A stretch of DNA of 64,000 nt. Origin: Varanus komodoensis (taxonomy: Eukaryota > Chordata > Lepidosauria > Squamata > Varanidae). Under the pieces are notes generated by a model. It was not told where the DNA came from. It saw only the letters and a list, made by a program, of their open reading frames with translations, and ran no database searches. Position numbers and translations under genes: made by a program. Shown here piece by piece: positions 33,086 through 44,045 of the stretch. Positions within the stretch are counted from its first letter, which is position 1, and each line of letters begins with the position of its first letter. The DNA is taken from contig NW_025335568.1 of NCBI RefSeq assembly GCF_004798865.1, positions 56,953,868 to 57,017,867 on the forward strand, read 5' to 3'.

Positions 33086-33889
33086 CAAGGTAGTCAGTGA
33101 TTGTGGGAGCAGAAAGCAACTCACACAATTCTGCCTTCCCTGTGAAGTCTCTTTACCACCCCCAAACCCTCTTCATACAGTCAGGTGGCCTTAGTGGGAG
33201 TTGCAACGTGGAGGAGGAATTGGCTCAAATGGGGCAGAGGGGCTCTGAATGGAGCTTTTCTGTGAAGCCTTTGGTACATGCCAGTCCACAAATGGGTGCG
33301 TATGTCTTGGGCTTCCTGTTAAGTTTTCCATTGACCTTGCCTTTGCTCTTGAAACTTCTGCATTTTCCTGTTATGAAAATGCCAATTAAATTTTGGGGCA
33401 GCAGGGAAAGCTGCTAGGGAACTATGATTCACTCTGGTCCATGACTAAATGTGGAAGAGAACTGGTGAATTAAGGCACCGTTGTTTGGGCTGTGGAGGAT
33501 GCGTGTGTGTGTTGAGCCAGGTGTAAAGTTACCCCGTTGTGCCTTCCATTCTGTTTTGCTGCCGCCTCCTCTGCTGAAGCACGCTTCCCGCCTCAGCGTT
33601 CTTGATGGCAGCTAATTGGAGTCGTTCCAGTATAACTACATTTTAACTCTGCTTATAAGACGTGCATGTTAAAAGAGGGAGAACCCACGGATAGATTCTT
33701 TGCGTGAACAGGAAAGTGTTATCTGTTCGATGTGCAGCACTATATATGCCTTATGGAATCGTTATAAATTATCCCCTATTTGCCTCTCTTGTTTTGACCA
33801 TGTGACTCATATCCCTTCCCTGGTTTCCTGCCAGCTTCCAGATCCTGCACGAGTTTCCTGCCCTGACCTTAAAAGCCCTTTTTGGTCAC
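33086..33889. other. Unassigned stretch
   Basis: No repeat recognised. The 33540-33700 segment is repeat-free and balanced in composition. Confidence 0.5.
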
Positions 33890-34112
33890 GCTTCTCCTTA
33901 TCCCTCTGCACTTAATATGCTGTGTGAGTTTCACTCATCCAGCATTACCTCCCTCACCTGTCCATACGCCCCATGCTCTCTGCAACGACTGCCCATTTTC
34001 TCTCGTTGCCCCATATGCCTTGAGCTGCCTTCCTGAAGGCCTCCATGTGACCAGCTGCTTATCTCCTTTAAGTCCCTCCTCAAACTAATCTTTTCAGATA
34101 GGTTCTTCTCGC
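33890..34112 (+). repeat. Possible old L2-like LINE fragment
   Basis: Near 33990-34095 the plus strand can be read as a degraded FSxxPICLELPS...SFKSLLKLIFS, resembling the L2 C-terminal WNSLP...SFKxxLKTxLF pattern. Divergence is high, so the call is tentative. Confidence 0.35.
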
Positions 34113-34125
34113 TCACTGTTATATA

Positions 34126-34258
34126 GGGATCAGCAATGTGGCAGCATCCAGTCTGTTTTGAACTACAACTCCCATCATCTCTCAGCTTAGGCCATGGTGG
34201 TGGAAGCTGATGGGAGCTACAGTCCAAAACATCTGGAGAGGTTTGTGCTGCCTCCCCT
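34126..34258. mobile_element. Palindromic MITE-like element
   Basis: The left arm GATCAGCAATGTGGCAGCAT with TTTTGAACTACAACTCCCAT faces the right arm TGGGAGCTACAGTCCAAAAC with AGGTTTGTGCTGCCTCCCC. The layout matches 24508-24634, with more mismatches. Confidence 0.65.
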
Positions 34259-35069
34259 GCCTCATTGTAACTAAGCCAGTGTTTGCATCGTTGAAGAAAT
34301 CCCATCGTTGTCCTCAACCGACCCACTTCTTTCTGTTCCTCTTTCCTTTCTTCGTGTCTAGATCGCAGGCCCCTTGGTGGCAGGACCAGTCATTCTGGAA
34401 AGCACGTCCGCATAGATTGTACAGCCTAGATACACGAGTGTGTTGTATTGTTAATGTTCCAAATTCAATATATAATCAAAATGCTCACTGAACTTCACAC
34501 ACAAATATGATAATGGGAGACTTGCATAATTAATCCTGTGTGTTCAAAGAAGCCAGTGTAACATTCATACAATAGCTGTGCATTCGTATACGAGAAAGCT
34601 CATTCGCATGCTTTGTCCGCACTTCAGCTTAGCGTGAAGAAATAACTTGCAGCAGGACTAGGCAGACGAAGGGGCATGGATCTGTAGGCAGGGACTGGCA
34701 CTCAGCGGCACCCCTTGAATCAGGTGGGATGAAGTATACAGACTGTGATCTGGAACATATTTGAGATGAGCAAGACCTGAGCTTGGTGCCAGACATTGGA
34801 GGCCATGGTTGCTGCCACGTGAAGACCTGAGCTCTGGTTCCTGCCCCAACCCCAACCGCCAAAGGTTGCTGCCTGAGGGGGGTGCTTGAGGGGCGAGGCT
34901 GGTGGCAGCAATGTCAGGTGGGACCTCAGTCTTCCCCAGAAGGGGGCTGTCAGCGGCACCATGGCAAGGACACATTAAAACTGGTGCTCTTAGCATCAAA
35001 ATGCCAGAATGTTGCTTCTCACATCATTGCTTATGAGGGAGAAAGGAAGGGTTCTTCAGACGTGTGCAG
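34259..35069. other. Unassigned stretch
   Basis: GC-rich between 34780 and 34960. Minus-strand frames (34658-34999, 34720-34962) have no recognised domain. Confidence 0.45.
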
Positions 35070-35430
35070 AACAGGTCTGCCCCAGATCTGAATTCTGCTT
35101 TGGAGAAGCTCTCTGGGCCACATTCTAGTGAACTGCCCAGCAAGCTTCAGCTATTGGGTGTTACAGAAATAAAATCAATAACAATTCTAATAATAATGGT
35201 GGGCAGGGCTGAAACTTTCCCAAACAACAACACATTTAAGCTTAAAGCTCTTACAACCAGTAACTAAGTGGCAGTCATTTTAAAATGGGGGGCAGGGAGA
35301 CGCAAAACCTGGGAAACCATCAAACAGTTAATGGTTAGGGGAAAGGCTGTGGGGCCACAAGGGGAGGGAACAGCAAGGCGCTGGATTTGGGCCCAAGCCC
35401 CAAAGTTCTGACCCCAAGTTTTAACGTGAA
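35070..35430 (+). mobile_element. hAT-like non-autonomous DNA element (second copy)
   Basis: Shares ordered blocks with 22611-22945: TTTGGAGAAGCTCT, GGGCCACATTCT, TTTAAGCTTAAAGC, GGGAAACCATCAAACAGTTA and a GGATTTGGGCCCAAGCC right end. An A-rich interruption lies at 35165-35195. No transposase sequence seen. Confidence 0.55.
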
Positions 35431-36967
35431 CATTCGGCTGTATAGTGTGTGAATGAGCTCAAAACTTGGAATCTTGCAGGAACGCTGCTGGTTTGGGAAT
35501 CATGATGGATTATACGTTCAGCAAGAAACAGTTTTGCCTCAGAATAATGTGTGAAACAAACTTTTCAACTGGAGGAGAGGCAAAAGGTACTGGTTGTTTA
35601 GCATTGATTCAATCTTTGACTAACCCCTTGAATGTTTTTACCAACACGAAGAGAGAGAGGGTGAAGTGAGTTCAGGGCCTCTTCCAGGCTTCTCAGACTT
35701 CACAATGGGAGGGTTGGGGAGGTGAATAAAACATATTTTGGAGGGACTCTGGGGGGGGTTTGTAGGGGGAGAAGGACCTTTGTCCATGTGTTGAGGCATC
35801 TGGAAACAGCTGGTTTTCTGAGGATATGGTTGGATCCAAAGCCAAAAGAGAAACTCTATAAACTCCTGGGAAAAGTTCATAATGCTGCGCATTGAATAGA
35901 GCCACAAGCAGCAGCACGCTCTCCGTGAATCATAAGTGGAGCTGCTCCAAAGCTCACACACAACTTGCACACAGACATCATAGAGATCTATAAGGCTCCC
36001 CTAGGAATTCTCTTTGGAGAGGGGCAGGTTACCCTGACAGTGAGCAAGGCTGTGCATGCGTCTGAGTCATTTCGATCTTTGCAGCTGACCACAAACACCA
36101 CTGTTTTGAATAATCAAATTGGAAATGGGGAGACAAAGCCACAAGCGCTCTTTCTTCCTTCTCTGTACAATCATTGTGGTCTAAAGGGAGTAACTGCTCA
36201 CACCTGTTTTAAACTGGAGACCCCAAAGTAGTATCTTTCCCAGATCTGTTGTTTTTAAATGGGGGCCCAAGGACAAGTGCAGACAGCAGATTGTTTGCAG
36301 CAGTTCTGGACCGGAGTGGGGGAACTTAAGTTACAATACAGTCAGCAACATGCTGGTTGCTTGGCCAGAGTCGAGAGGAAACCTTGGTGAGACCTGGGAA
36401 GCCCTGCGTTTATGGCAATGCACACTCAAGTAGGGGCATGCAGCCTTTTTGCCTCTGGGGTGACTTTTTGCCACATGTGATGCAATACGTGGAGCAGAGG
36501 TTGTGCACTAAAGTGACACAAACATAATTGTGAGCTGTTGGCACACCTGACCAAAAGTTTGGCTGCCAGTGCTATGACACCTACTGGCACAGGCTGTTGT
36601 AGCACAAGACCTATTTAATCCTCCAAGGGGCTGACAGAGGGAAATATTCATAAGAAGTCTCTGCTCTCTGTTTTCGCAGCTGGAGTGTACTATAGACTGT
36701 AGATGTAGGTAACTGTATGCTATTTTTGCTATACATATGAGTGTGCAACTGAATTGTTGTAATAGTGAAGATCAGCTGTGATGGAAAAGATGAGAGTGTT
36801 GTCGCTCTGCTGTAAAGATAACTGGGTGACCTTAAGTCGGTCTCCCACCCTGTTCCAACTTACAGCATGGCAAGAAGTTTAAAATGGGGGCAGGGAGGCC
36901 CATAGAGGAAAGAGGGTTTGAAATACAATAGACCGACACCTGGTGGGCTTTTTTGAGGGAGGAGGGT
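35431..36967. other. Mostly unassigned stretch
   Basis: G-rich and A-rich patches at 35690-35780. Near 36870-36915 the words AGTTTAAAATGGGGGCAGGG recall the interior of the hAT-like element at 35070. Near 36820-36850 a short 'actgggtgaccttaagtcgg' recalls the Sauria SINE middle. Neither is long enough to annotate. Confidence 0.4.
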
Positions 36968-37045
36968 AAAATTCATAGCGTTTTAGAGTTGGAAGGGACC
37001 TGGAAGGTCTGGCCTTCTCTTCAGTGCAGGAATCTTGCAATTGCA
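36968..37045 (-). mobile_element. CR1 LINE 3' tip
   Basis: TTCATAGCGTTTTAGAGTTG then GAAGGGACCTGGAAGGTCTG and TCAGTGCAGGAATCTTGCAA is the reversed CR1 3' terminus. Confidence 0.7.
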
Positions 37046-37208
37046 AGGTATCTGTAACTTGCTTAGAGAAGTTATAAACCCAGTGAAAAGAGGCTCAGCA
37101 TCAGTACATAGCAACTGAGACTCCGGACACTGCCTCCTGCCTTCTCTGTCCCCCTGAAGCTGGTTGCTTCTGTTGTTGATGCCCTGATCAATGCAGGGTG
37201 CCACACGA

Positions 37209-37284
37209 CACCTTTTAATTTCCCACAGTGCTCCAGAATGATGCTACATGGATGTGGAGGATTGTGGGAAATTTTAATGGCGTC
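37209..37284. repeat. Imperfect inverted repeat (about 30-base arms)
   Basis: TTAATTTCCCACAGTGCTCC near 37215-37234 faces GGAGGATTGTGGGAAATTTT near 37256-37275. The match continues outward through CGACACC (left) and GGCGTCG (right). The spacer is about 20 bases. It looks like the centre of a fold-back element whose ends I cannot define. Confidence 0.6.
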
Positions 37285-37965
37285 GGTGCTGTCTCCCTCC
37301 ATCCCCATTGCCAGGGCCTGCCAAGGTGGCAGAGTTCCATTAGACGGCACTTTGATAAGTGTTCCTTAACTCTAGATCTGACCCTGACAGAAAATGGGCA
37401 AAGGGCCTCCCCTGATCTCTTATCCTAAGAGATTAAGATGAGCTACGCAAGTTATTAAACTGTCAGTAATGTATTTATTCCAAGCGTAGAAGGAGCACAG
37501 GCTGACATCAGACCTGTTTTATATTTTTACTGTGAATTTAAAGGGCTGAGGCAGGTCTGAATAAAGAACTGAAATGCTTCTGCCTGCTGAAGCCTGTTTT
37601 CTCCTCCTCCTCCTTCCTCCTTCATGAAATGCCCTTTGTATTGGGTACTTTGGAGCAATCTGCATGCATTGCAGTTAGAAATACAGCTGTCTGTTGCAAA
37701 TGGATTCAGGTTAAAACCCACTGAAAATCATTAAAGAATAGTTTTTTGAAAACCCCAGGCTTTTCAGGATAAAAACATGCTGTGTGAGTGTGTATCTGTC
37801 TGTCTGATTACATTCTGACATTCAGAAATAAGATTCTTCTTTGGTTCTTGTATAAGGAAAGCAACAACCTGCTGGGTCTCTCACCCACCACTAACGCATT
37901 GCTTGGCACATTTATCTGGGTATGACTCCCACTGAACACACTGGGCTTACTTTTAGACATTAAAG
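37285..37965. other. Unassigned stretch
   Basis: The 37410-37720 part is AT-rich and repeat-free. Near 37920-37960 'gactcccactgaacacactg' then 'ggcttacttttagacatt' resembles the short squamate GGGCTTACTTCTGAGTAGAC motif. Confidence 0.45.
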
Positions 37966-38158
37966 AGGCTTCCAGTCAGTGCCAGAGCACCTGCTTTGCA
38001 CACAGGTTAGAGCTCTGATCCCCAACATCTCTGGGCAGGGCTGAGGAAGAATCCCTCCTGAAGCCCTGAAGAGCTGTTGCCACCAGTCAGTGATGGCAAT
38101 AATGGACTAGATGGACCACGGTCCTGATTCTGTATCACACAGCTTCTTACATGCAAGG
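37966..38158 (+). mobile_element. tRNA-derived SINE (second family)
   Basis: The tRNA-like head contains GCCAGAGCACCTGCTTTGCA (A-box side) and GAGCTCTGATCCCCAACATC (B-box side). The body follows: GCTGAGGAAGAATCCCTCCT, GAGCTGTTGCCACCAGTCAG, ATGGACTAGATGGACCACGG, CTGATTCTGTATCACACAGC and a CTTCTTACATG end. Distinct from Sauria SINE. Minus-strand relatives lie at 52695 and 63700. Confidence 0.8.
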
Positions 38159-38171
38159 TTATACTGTCAAC

Positions 38172-38304
38172 TGGGGTGGACAACTTGTGGCGCTTTAGAT
38201 GTTTTGCCCTGCAGTTCCCAGCAGCCCGAGGCAGAAGAGCTAATGTTGAAAGATTAGGAGAGTTGTCAGGCAAATATTTGGAGGGCCACAAGTTGCCCAC
38301 CTCT
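38172..38304. mobile_element. Palindromic MITE-like element
   Basis: GGGGTGGACAACTTGTGGCG at the left is answered by GGGCCACAAGTTGCCCACCT at the right. The inner arms contain CCCTGCAGTTCCCAGCAGCC. About 133 bp, and non-coding. It begins about 15 bp after the SINE. Confidence 0.72.
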
Positions 38305-38416
38305 GTGGCAAGTCATTTAAAAAAGAATTGCAATGAAAATTCTATTCTTTTTCAATGAAATTTTGAAGAAATACTTGGCTGTCTTGCCTCTTTGAACTTT
38401 CTCTCATTCTCTCTCT

Positions 38417-38442
38417 CTCGCTCGCTCGCTCGCTCGCTCGCT

Positions 38443-38484
<42 letters not shown>

Positions 38485-38492
38485 TTGTGTGT
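38417..38492. repeat. Compound (CTCG)n-(CT)n-(GT)n microsatellite
   Basis: About seven CTCG units (38417-38445) pass into a CT run to 38476 and then GT-rich sequence. CT-rich flank starts at 38401. A short GTT run follows near 38563-38580. Confidence 0.92.
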
Positions 38493-38719
38493 TCAAATCC
38501 CTTTTCAGCCACAAATCCCTCTTTGGATGGTCACTGACTGTCAGTCTGACCTAACTCACAGTGTTGTTGTTGTTGTTGCTGTTCTAAGTTAAGATCAGCT
38601 TCTTTTCTTTTCTTGTCTAGAATTGTGTTGTGCGTACGTCTGTTAATGTGCATTAATGCTAATGAGCATTGACTAAACCATATTTTTGTGCTAGTACTAA
38701 AGTAGAGTTTCACTAAGGA

Positions 38720-40000
38720 CCTGTTAGAATTATTTGAGAGTGTTAGTAAGCATGTGGACAGGGATGATTCAGTTGGCATTGTTTACGTGGACTTTCAAAA
38801 GCCTTTTGACAAAGTCCCTCACCAAAGGCTCCTGAACAAACTTAGTGGTCATGGAATTGGGGGTGGTGGTCCTCCTATGTATTAGTAGCTGGTTAAAGGA
38901 TAGAATGATGAAAGTTGGAATATATGGTAATTTCTCCCAACTGAGGGTTGTAACTAGTGAGGTCCCACCAGATTATGCATTAGGATCAATGCAGTGAAGT
39001 GGGCAAGTCTGTTGATGAAACCAACAACATCTTAACATGATTAAAACTAGAAGGGATTGTGAGTATCTCTCCAAGGCAGAAAAACGGGCACCAAAATGGC
39101 AAATGGAGTTTAGTGTAAGCAAGTATAAAGAAATGCATATTAGATCAAAACATCTCAACTTCAAATGTAGGCTGATGGGATATTTGCGAGCAGTGAGCAA
39201 TCAAGAAAGAGATCTTAGGGTTGTGGTTGATGAAAACATTGCGCCAGTTTACAGCTGTTTGAGAAAGGCACACTCTATGCTAGGCATAATTAGGAAAGGA
39301 ATAGACCTGCCAATATTATACTTACTCCCCCTCATCCAGATCTTTGGTGCAACTGCACTTAGAATATTGTGCACAGTTCTGGCTGCCTTACTTGAAAAAG
39401 CACATTATTGAGCTGGAAAAAATGCAGAGAAGGGCAACAAAAATGATCAAGGCACTGGAGCAACTCACCTTTGAGGAACAGCTACAAGCAGAATTGTTTA
39501 GTGTAGAAAAAGGGTGATAAGGGGAGACAAGCATAGAGATGTTTAATATTATGCATTGTATAGGGAAAATGGAGAAGGGGACATTTTTCTCCCTCTTTCC
39601 TAATACTTTAACCTGGGGTCATCCCATGAAGCTGATTGGTGGGAAATTCAGGACAGATAAAATACTTTTGTACACTGCACACATTTAAATTATGGAATTC
39701 ATGGCCAGCAGTTTGGATGACTTTAAAATGAGATTGGATAAATTCGTGGAGGTGGAGGCTACCAATGGCTTACGAGCCTTGCCAGCTGTGTGCTAATGCC
39801 GTTATCAGAGGCAGTGTGCCTGCAGATTCCAGTTGCTAGGAGCTTTAGCAGTTGGAACTGTTGTATCCATCCTGCTTAAGGGATCCTGTAAGCAGCTGCT
39901 GCACCACTGTGTGAATGGAATGTGAGACTGGATGGACTGGTCCAGCATGACATACATACACACACAGAGTGAGCAAGTGAGCAAGCACACACAGTATACA
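38720..40000 (+). mobile_element. CR1-clade (L3-like) LINE, longest RT remnant in window
   Basis: Ordered RT blocks on the plus strand are as follows. VGIVYVDFQKPFDKVPHQRL is at about 38775-38835, the palm motif A region. RVVTSEVPP lies near 38945-38970. The YxDD-bearing motif C region is missing between about 38980 and 38990. KWQMEFSVSKYKEMHIRSKH lies near 39095-39155, LRVVVDENIAPV near 39215-39250, a MLGIIRKGIDLP block near 39280-39310, and ELEKMQRRATKMIKALEQLT near 39410-39470. The end resembles the CR1-like tail, with GACTGGATGGACTGGTCCAG near 39920. Several frame breaks show it is inactive. Confidence 0.88.
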
Positions 40001-40219
40001 AATACATGGAATCTGTACAGAATCTATTGTGGAATCTGCAGGGTGGAATAATAAAAATCTGAACTCATCTGAATTAATTTTATTTTTTCCAGCATCCCTG
40101 ATGTGGATAAAATGAAGGTATTGGCCTCCTTGGAGTTAAGGTTGGGATAGAAATGTAACAAGTAAAATCAAATGTTAAGCACTAGAAATACATAATGTCA
40201 GGTTTCCATGAGATTTTCT
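40001..40219. other. Unassigned AT-rich stretch
   Basis: CA-rich then AT-rich sequence after the CR1 end. 'ggttgggatagaaatgtaac' near 40140 resembles a degraded L2/SINE tail. Confidence 0.4.
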
Positions 40220-40385
40220 TAGTAATGTGCTACACTTATACCCTTCCTTTATTTCTCTTGTAATGACCTGAAAGCAGCTTACAAAGTTCCCTTCTCTCCA
40301 TTTCATCCTCACAAGGACAGCCCTGTGAAGTAGGCTAGGCTGAGAGTATGACCCAAAGTCAGCCAGTGAAATCTGTGCCACATGA
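40220..40385 (-). mobile_element. Sauria SINE-like fragment
   Basis: Reverse complement of TGACTTTGGGTCATACTCTC, then CTAGCCTACTTCACAGGGCT, then CTTGTGAGGATGAAATGGAG and AAGCTGCTTTCAGGTC. Head absent. Confidence 0.7.
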
Positions 40386-42304
40386 ATGTGCACATATTCG
40401 TCTAAATGCTTATAAGAAATCATGTACTTGAAAAAAATACATAGACAGTTTAGTGAAAACAACTTTTTAAATCAAATTGATGTAGGAACTGGACCAACCA
40501 AATGTAAGACTGGAAAAATAAGATATGAGTTCATTTGTCCCCACTTACACTGCAATCTTAGGCTCAAATATTTGCCTGCCCTATTAATTGAAACTTTTGA
40601 AAGAGATCATAATGCAGTATTATAGAGCCAGCCTCCTGCTGCTTGCCTCTCATGTTCTTCTACCCTGTGCTTTTTGCTTCCTTTTCCCTCTGCAGCCTCA
40701 AACATCTGTTTACTGGGAAGGGAGAGAAATAGAGAAATCTGTGTTAGCAATTAGAGGTCAGGTGGAACCCCTTAACTGAGCTTTACAGGTGCTGCTTTCC
40801 CAGTATGTTCTGCGTTGCTGGTGAAGCCACACTCACGGCACAACCTGTGTAATTATTATGCATGCATGTTTGCCATTGCAACCAACTTTTGCACGTAGAA
40901 ATTTCATAAAGTGGAAAACAGCCCTCTTAGAAGTCTGGACCTGGCCTTTTTCTAGAAGCTTGGCATGCTTAAATCCACCTTAAAGATGGAATAAGTGTTG
41001 TCCTCCTTCCAAAATGACATTTTCATGACATGAGATCATGGGAAGGGACATTTCTCTTAAACTGCTCAGATTCTGAAAGCAGAAGGCCAGATTCCTGCAG
41101 TTTTCCAGGTAATGGGCTCTTGTTTCTCCTGAGTAATCCCCCCACACACTTTTTAATCAGTCTTTATAGCTGAGTGAAAGGCTCAGCTTTTCTGGGCAAT
41201 TATCTACATCTTGTACTCACATTTAGCAACTTGCCAAAGAGTACTTTATTAGGGAATGATTACCCTAGTAAAAAGGCAAAATATGAAAGTCATGCTGGGA
41301 AGAATATTAGGGAAGGATTACTTGCTAATCCAGCGAATGCAGAGAGGTGAAGTCTGGGGGCAGGGAGTGGGCATAAAGTAGGAGCCATTTCCTTCTGTTT
41401 TCTTCTTCCAGAGATTTTTGGAAGAATTGGGGTGGGGGCTTTTTTGTTCTGGTGGTCCTCCCCCCCAAGCCTTCACATCTCTAAGCAAGCATGGAAGTGG
41501 AGCAAAGTGCACAATGACTGTGTATGTGTGTTGCTATAAGAAAGGTAATTTAATTATTAGAGCCAATGTAGTTTCAGGGATAGTGTTGGGTAAATTACAC
41601 CCTGTGATTTGTCTCCGGAGAAGATTTATTCCAATTTAGTCATTTCAAGAGGGAAACAAAGACACAATGTAGGCTCAAAACTAGTTTCTATTAGCAGACT
41701 TCAGCTGAAGGATGACAAACCACTGCCTTAAGAACAAAGTGATTTTCACACCTTTGTGGCCCAATTCAATAAACCATTGGCTGTCAGTGGCCACCCTCCG
41801 AAAAGCATTTGTGCGCTTCTCCAAAGCACTCAGTCAGTCAAGTCTTCCTTATTTGGTCATCAGCTGGTCCAGCTCAGCCTACCTAGTCATTTGATGTGTT
41901 GCATGTGGCTTGATAATTGCTAGGCCACATTTTATCTAACAGTGTGAACTGGACAGGGGAAGACCGAGATATGCTACCATTTGTGGGATCAGGTTTCCCA
42001 CGAACATTTTCTAGCAGCTTACTCAACAGCTAATGAAGACTGGCTGCTGATAAATGTAAGAATCCAGAAAAAAAAATCTTGCATCGGGAGTAATCTGAAA
42101 AGGACTACTTCTGGTGATGGGTGAGTGGTAGTGCATTCATAACTGGAAGGTCCTCTGTAATCGCCCCCCCCCCCCGAGATGTAATTCTTGGTACAGTCTA
42201 GGATCACATGGAAGAGGGATCCAAGCTGTGCACACTGCCCCACCGCTGCCCTAATCAGCTTGAATCCCAAGTCTCCATGCATTGAAAGCACAGTCCGAAG
42301 GTAG
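40386..42304. other. Unassigned stretch
   Basis: About 1.9 kb without a recognised repeat or coding signal. A C12 run lies at 42164-42175 and a C-rich run near 41460. Short frames (60-95 codons) show nothing familiar. Confidence 0.5.
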
Positions 42305-42525
42305 CAGTACTTTCACAGAGCGTATAGCTAAACTGTGGAATTCATTGCCATGGGAAGTGATGACGGCCTCCAATCTGGACAGCTTTAAAAAGGGCTTGGA
42401 CAGATTCGTGGAAGAAGCTACCAGTGACTACTAGCCTTGCTGGCTGTGTGCCACCTCCTTTATCAGAGGTGTCAGCAGTTGCTGAAGAGCTTGGGCAGAA
42501 GCAGCCCTGTGTCATTGGAGTTCCC
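42305..42525 (+). mobile_element. CR1-like LINE 3' fragment
   Basis: AACTGTGGAATTCATTGCCA then GATGACGGCCTCCAATCTGG and TTTAAAAAGGGCTTGGACAG encode the AKLWNSLPxEVxxAxxLDSFKKGLDRF-like CR1 end. The tail CTACTAGCCTTGCTGGCTGT follows. The final terminus is missing. Confidence 0.78.
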
Positions 42526-42639
42526 AGTTGCATGAAGGAGTCTTCCCATGTTCAACCATATGCATTTAGGCTCCTCCTTTGGACATCCAGGCTGGACTGC
42601 AAAATTTTTGGTGTGGAGCCAGTGTGGTTATAGGGGGGT
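42526..42639. other. Short unassigned spacer
   Basis: No feature recognised. Confidence 0.4.
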
Positions 42640-43115
42640 GAGGCCTAAGCATTCTCCCCACTGTGCAGTCTTGGAACATCTGGGCAACAACTGCTGAAGG
42701 GGACAATTACGTGTGGACTTCCAAGACCATTGTTGAGCACCTCCTCTGTGTACCCTACCAGTTGAGATGAGTAGCAAGTAAAGAGAGGGCTTTTTCCCTG
42801 GTGATGACTCAGGTGTGGAATGTTCTCCCCAGAGAGGCTTACCTGGTGTTGCATTGTGGTCTTTCAGGCACCAGGGAAAGACATTCATATTTTCCCAGGC
42901 TTTTTAGTCCTCCAGTTACGATGATGAAGATTATTAATGTATGTGGTTTTAGATCTTTGCATTGCTGTTGGCGTTTATTCTGAGTTTATTCCCTTCATCC
43001 TTTTAAACTTTGAATGGTTTATGATTTAGCATGTTGGATTTAATGGCTTTTTTTTGGCAGACTTTGCAGAAAGCTTTGGCTGTAGAAATGTAAGGAATGA
43101 ATAAATAGAAAATAA
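42640..43115 (+). mobile_element. L2-clade LINE fragment, RT C-terminus to 3' end
   Basis: GGGCTTTTTCCCTGGTGATG then CTCAGGTGTGGAATGTTCTC encodes an AFSLVMTQVWNVLPxEA-like L2 motif near 42785-42840. The 3' UTR 'tagatctttgcattgctgtt' and the tail GAAAGCTTTGGCTGTAGAAATG with AATAAATAG follow. Related to the copy at 55015. Confidence 0.78.
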
Positions 43116-43135
43116 ATAGGCATGCATGTTTTAAC

Positions 43136-43167
<32 letters not shown>
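43136..43167. repeat. (CTGT)n microsatellite
   Basis: About eight CTGT units, then CT-rich sequence. It lies about 20 bp after the L2 tail. Confidence 0.92.
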
Positions 43168-43168
<1 letters not shown>

Positions 43169-43774
43169 TTCTCCCTCTGTCTCTCTGCCACAGGGTTTTT
43201 AAAAACATATCTAAGGGTATAATTGTATAGAAAAAAAATCCTACATCCCTCATACTTGAAAGCTAAATATGGTAGGAATTGTCAAAACTTGGATAGGATT
43301 CTTTCAAATGTAAACAAAAAGCAACCCAGCTGTTACGATGAATTTGATAAAAATGCCTTTAATTCTATGTTAAGGATTAATTAAGTCTGATATACTCATT
43401 ATGAACTTATCAATAGATGCTCTACTTGGTATGTTTCCCCACCCCGTACAAACACATACACCCACATGGAGGAGAAAGCACCCTTCAGTGGCTGCCAACT
43501 GTTCTCCCTCCAAGCTCTGGGTTGGGCCCAACGGAATATTGGGCAGTTATGCCCAGTGGGCAGAGCGCTGTCATCTCTTCTGCACTTTTGTATGTAGGAC
43601 TGGGGCTTGTGAATTGCTCTACTGCCAATTTGTTACCCGTCTTGAGGACCCTTGGCTCCATTGGAGAAAAGGGATGGGGTGAAAAAAAGGTACATGTTCT
43701 TTCTTTTTATTTAAAATTCCTGATATTACAAAACTTTATTCATTTCACTTGGTTTAAATTTGTTTTAGGTTACC
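43168..43774. other. Unassigned stretch
   Basis: A 148-codon plus-strand frame (43417-43863) runs through it and into L2 antisense sequence. It has no recognised family. 'cttggctccattggagaaaa' near 43650-43670 may be a degraded LINE/SINE tail. Confidence 0.45.
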
Positions 43775-44045
43775 TGTTGTGGTGGAACCCTTCCAGGGTG
43801 GTGTACCAATTAAAAAAAACATATAAAACACATACAAGAAAAATCCATAAAAACTCAAATTAGCAATAGAACCAGAAGACCAAGACAGTATAGGAAGCCA
43901 GCAAAAGCAGATGGGTTTTCTTGAAGACTTGCAAGGAAGGGGCCTAATGGACCCCCAACAGCAGCTGTTTCCACATGTGTGGACCACCACTTAGAAGCGC
44001 CCCCCCCCCCATGCCTATCTCTCAAAGCATATGCCAAATACATTG
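43775..44045 (-). mobile_element. L2-clade LINE 3' part
   Basis: CCCTTCCAGGGTGGTGTACC followed by A-rich 3' UTR (ATAAAACACATAC) and GCAAAAGCAGATGGGTTTTC then GTTTCCACATGTGTGGACCA, the reversed RT end. A C11 run (44000-44010) interrupts the final coding part. Confidence 0.62.

Noticed and set aside
43136-43167. Regular short repeats, considered as CRISPR-like
   Set aside because: Simple CTGT microsatellite without spacers, in a vertebrate genome context.
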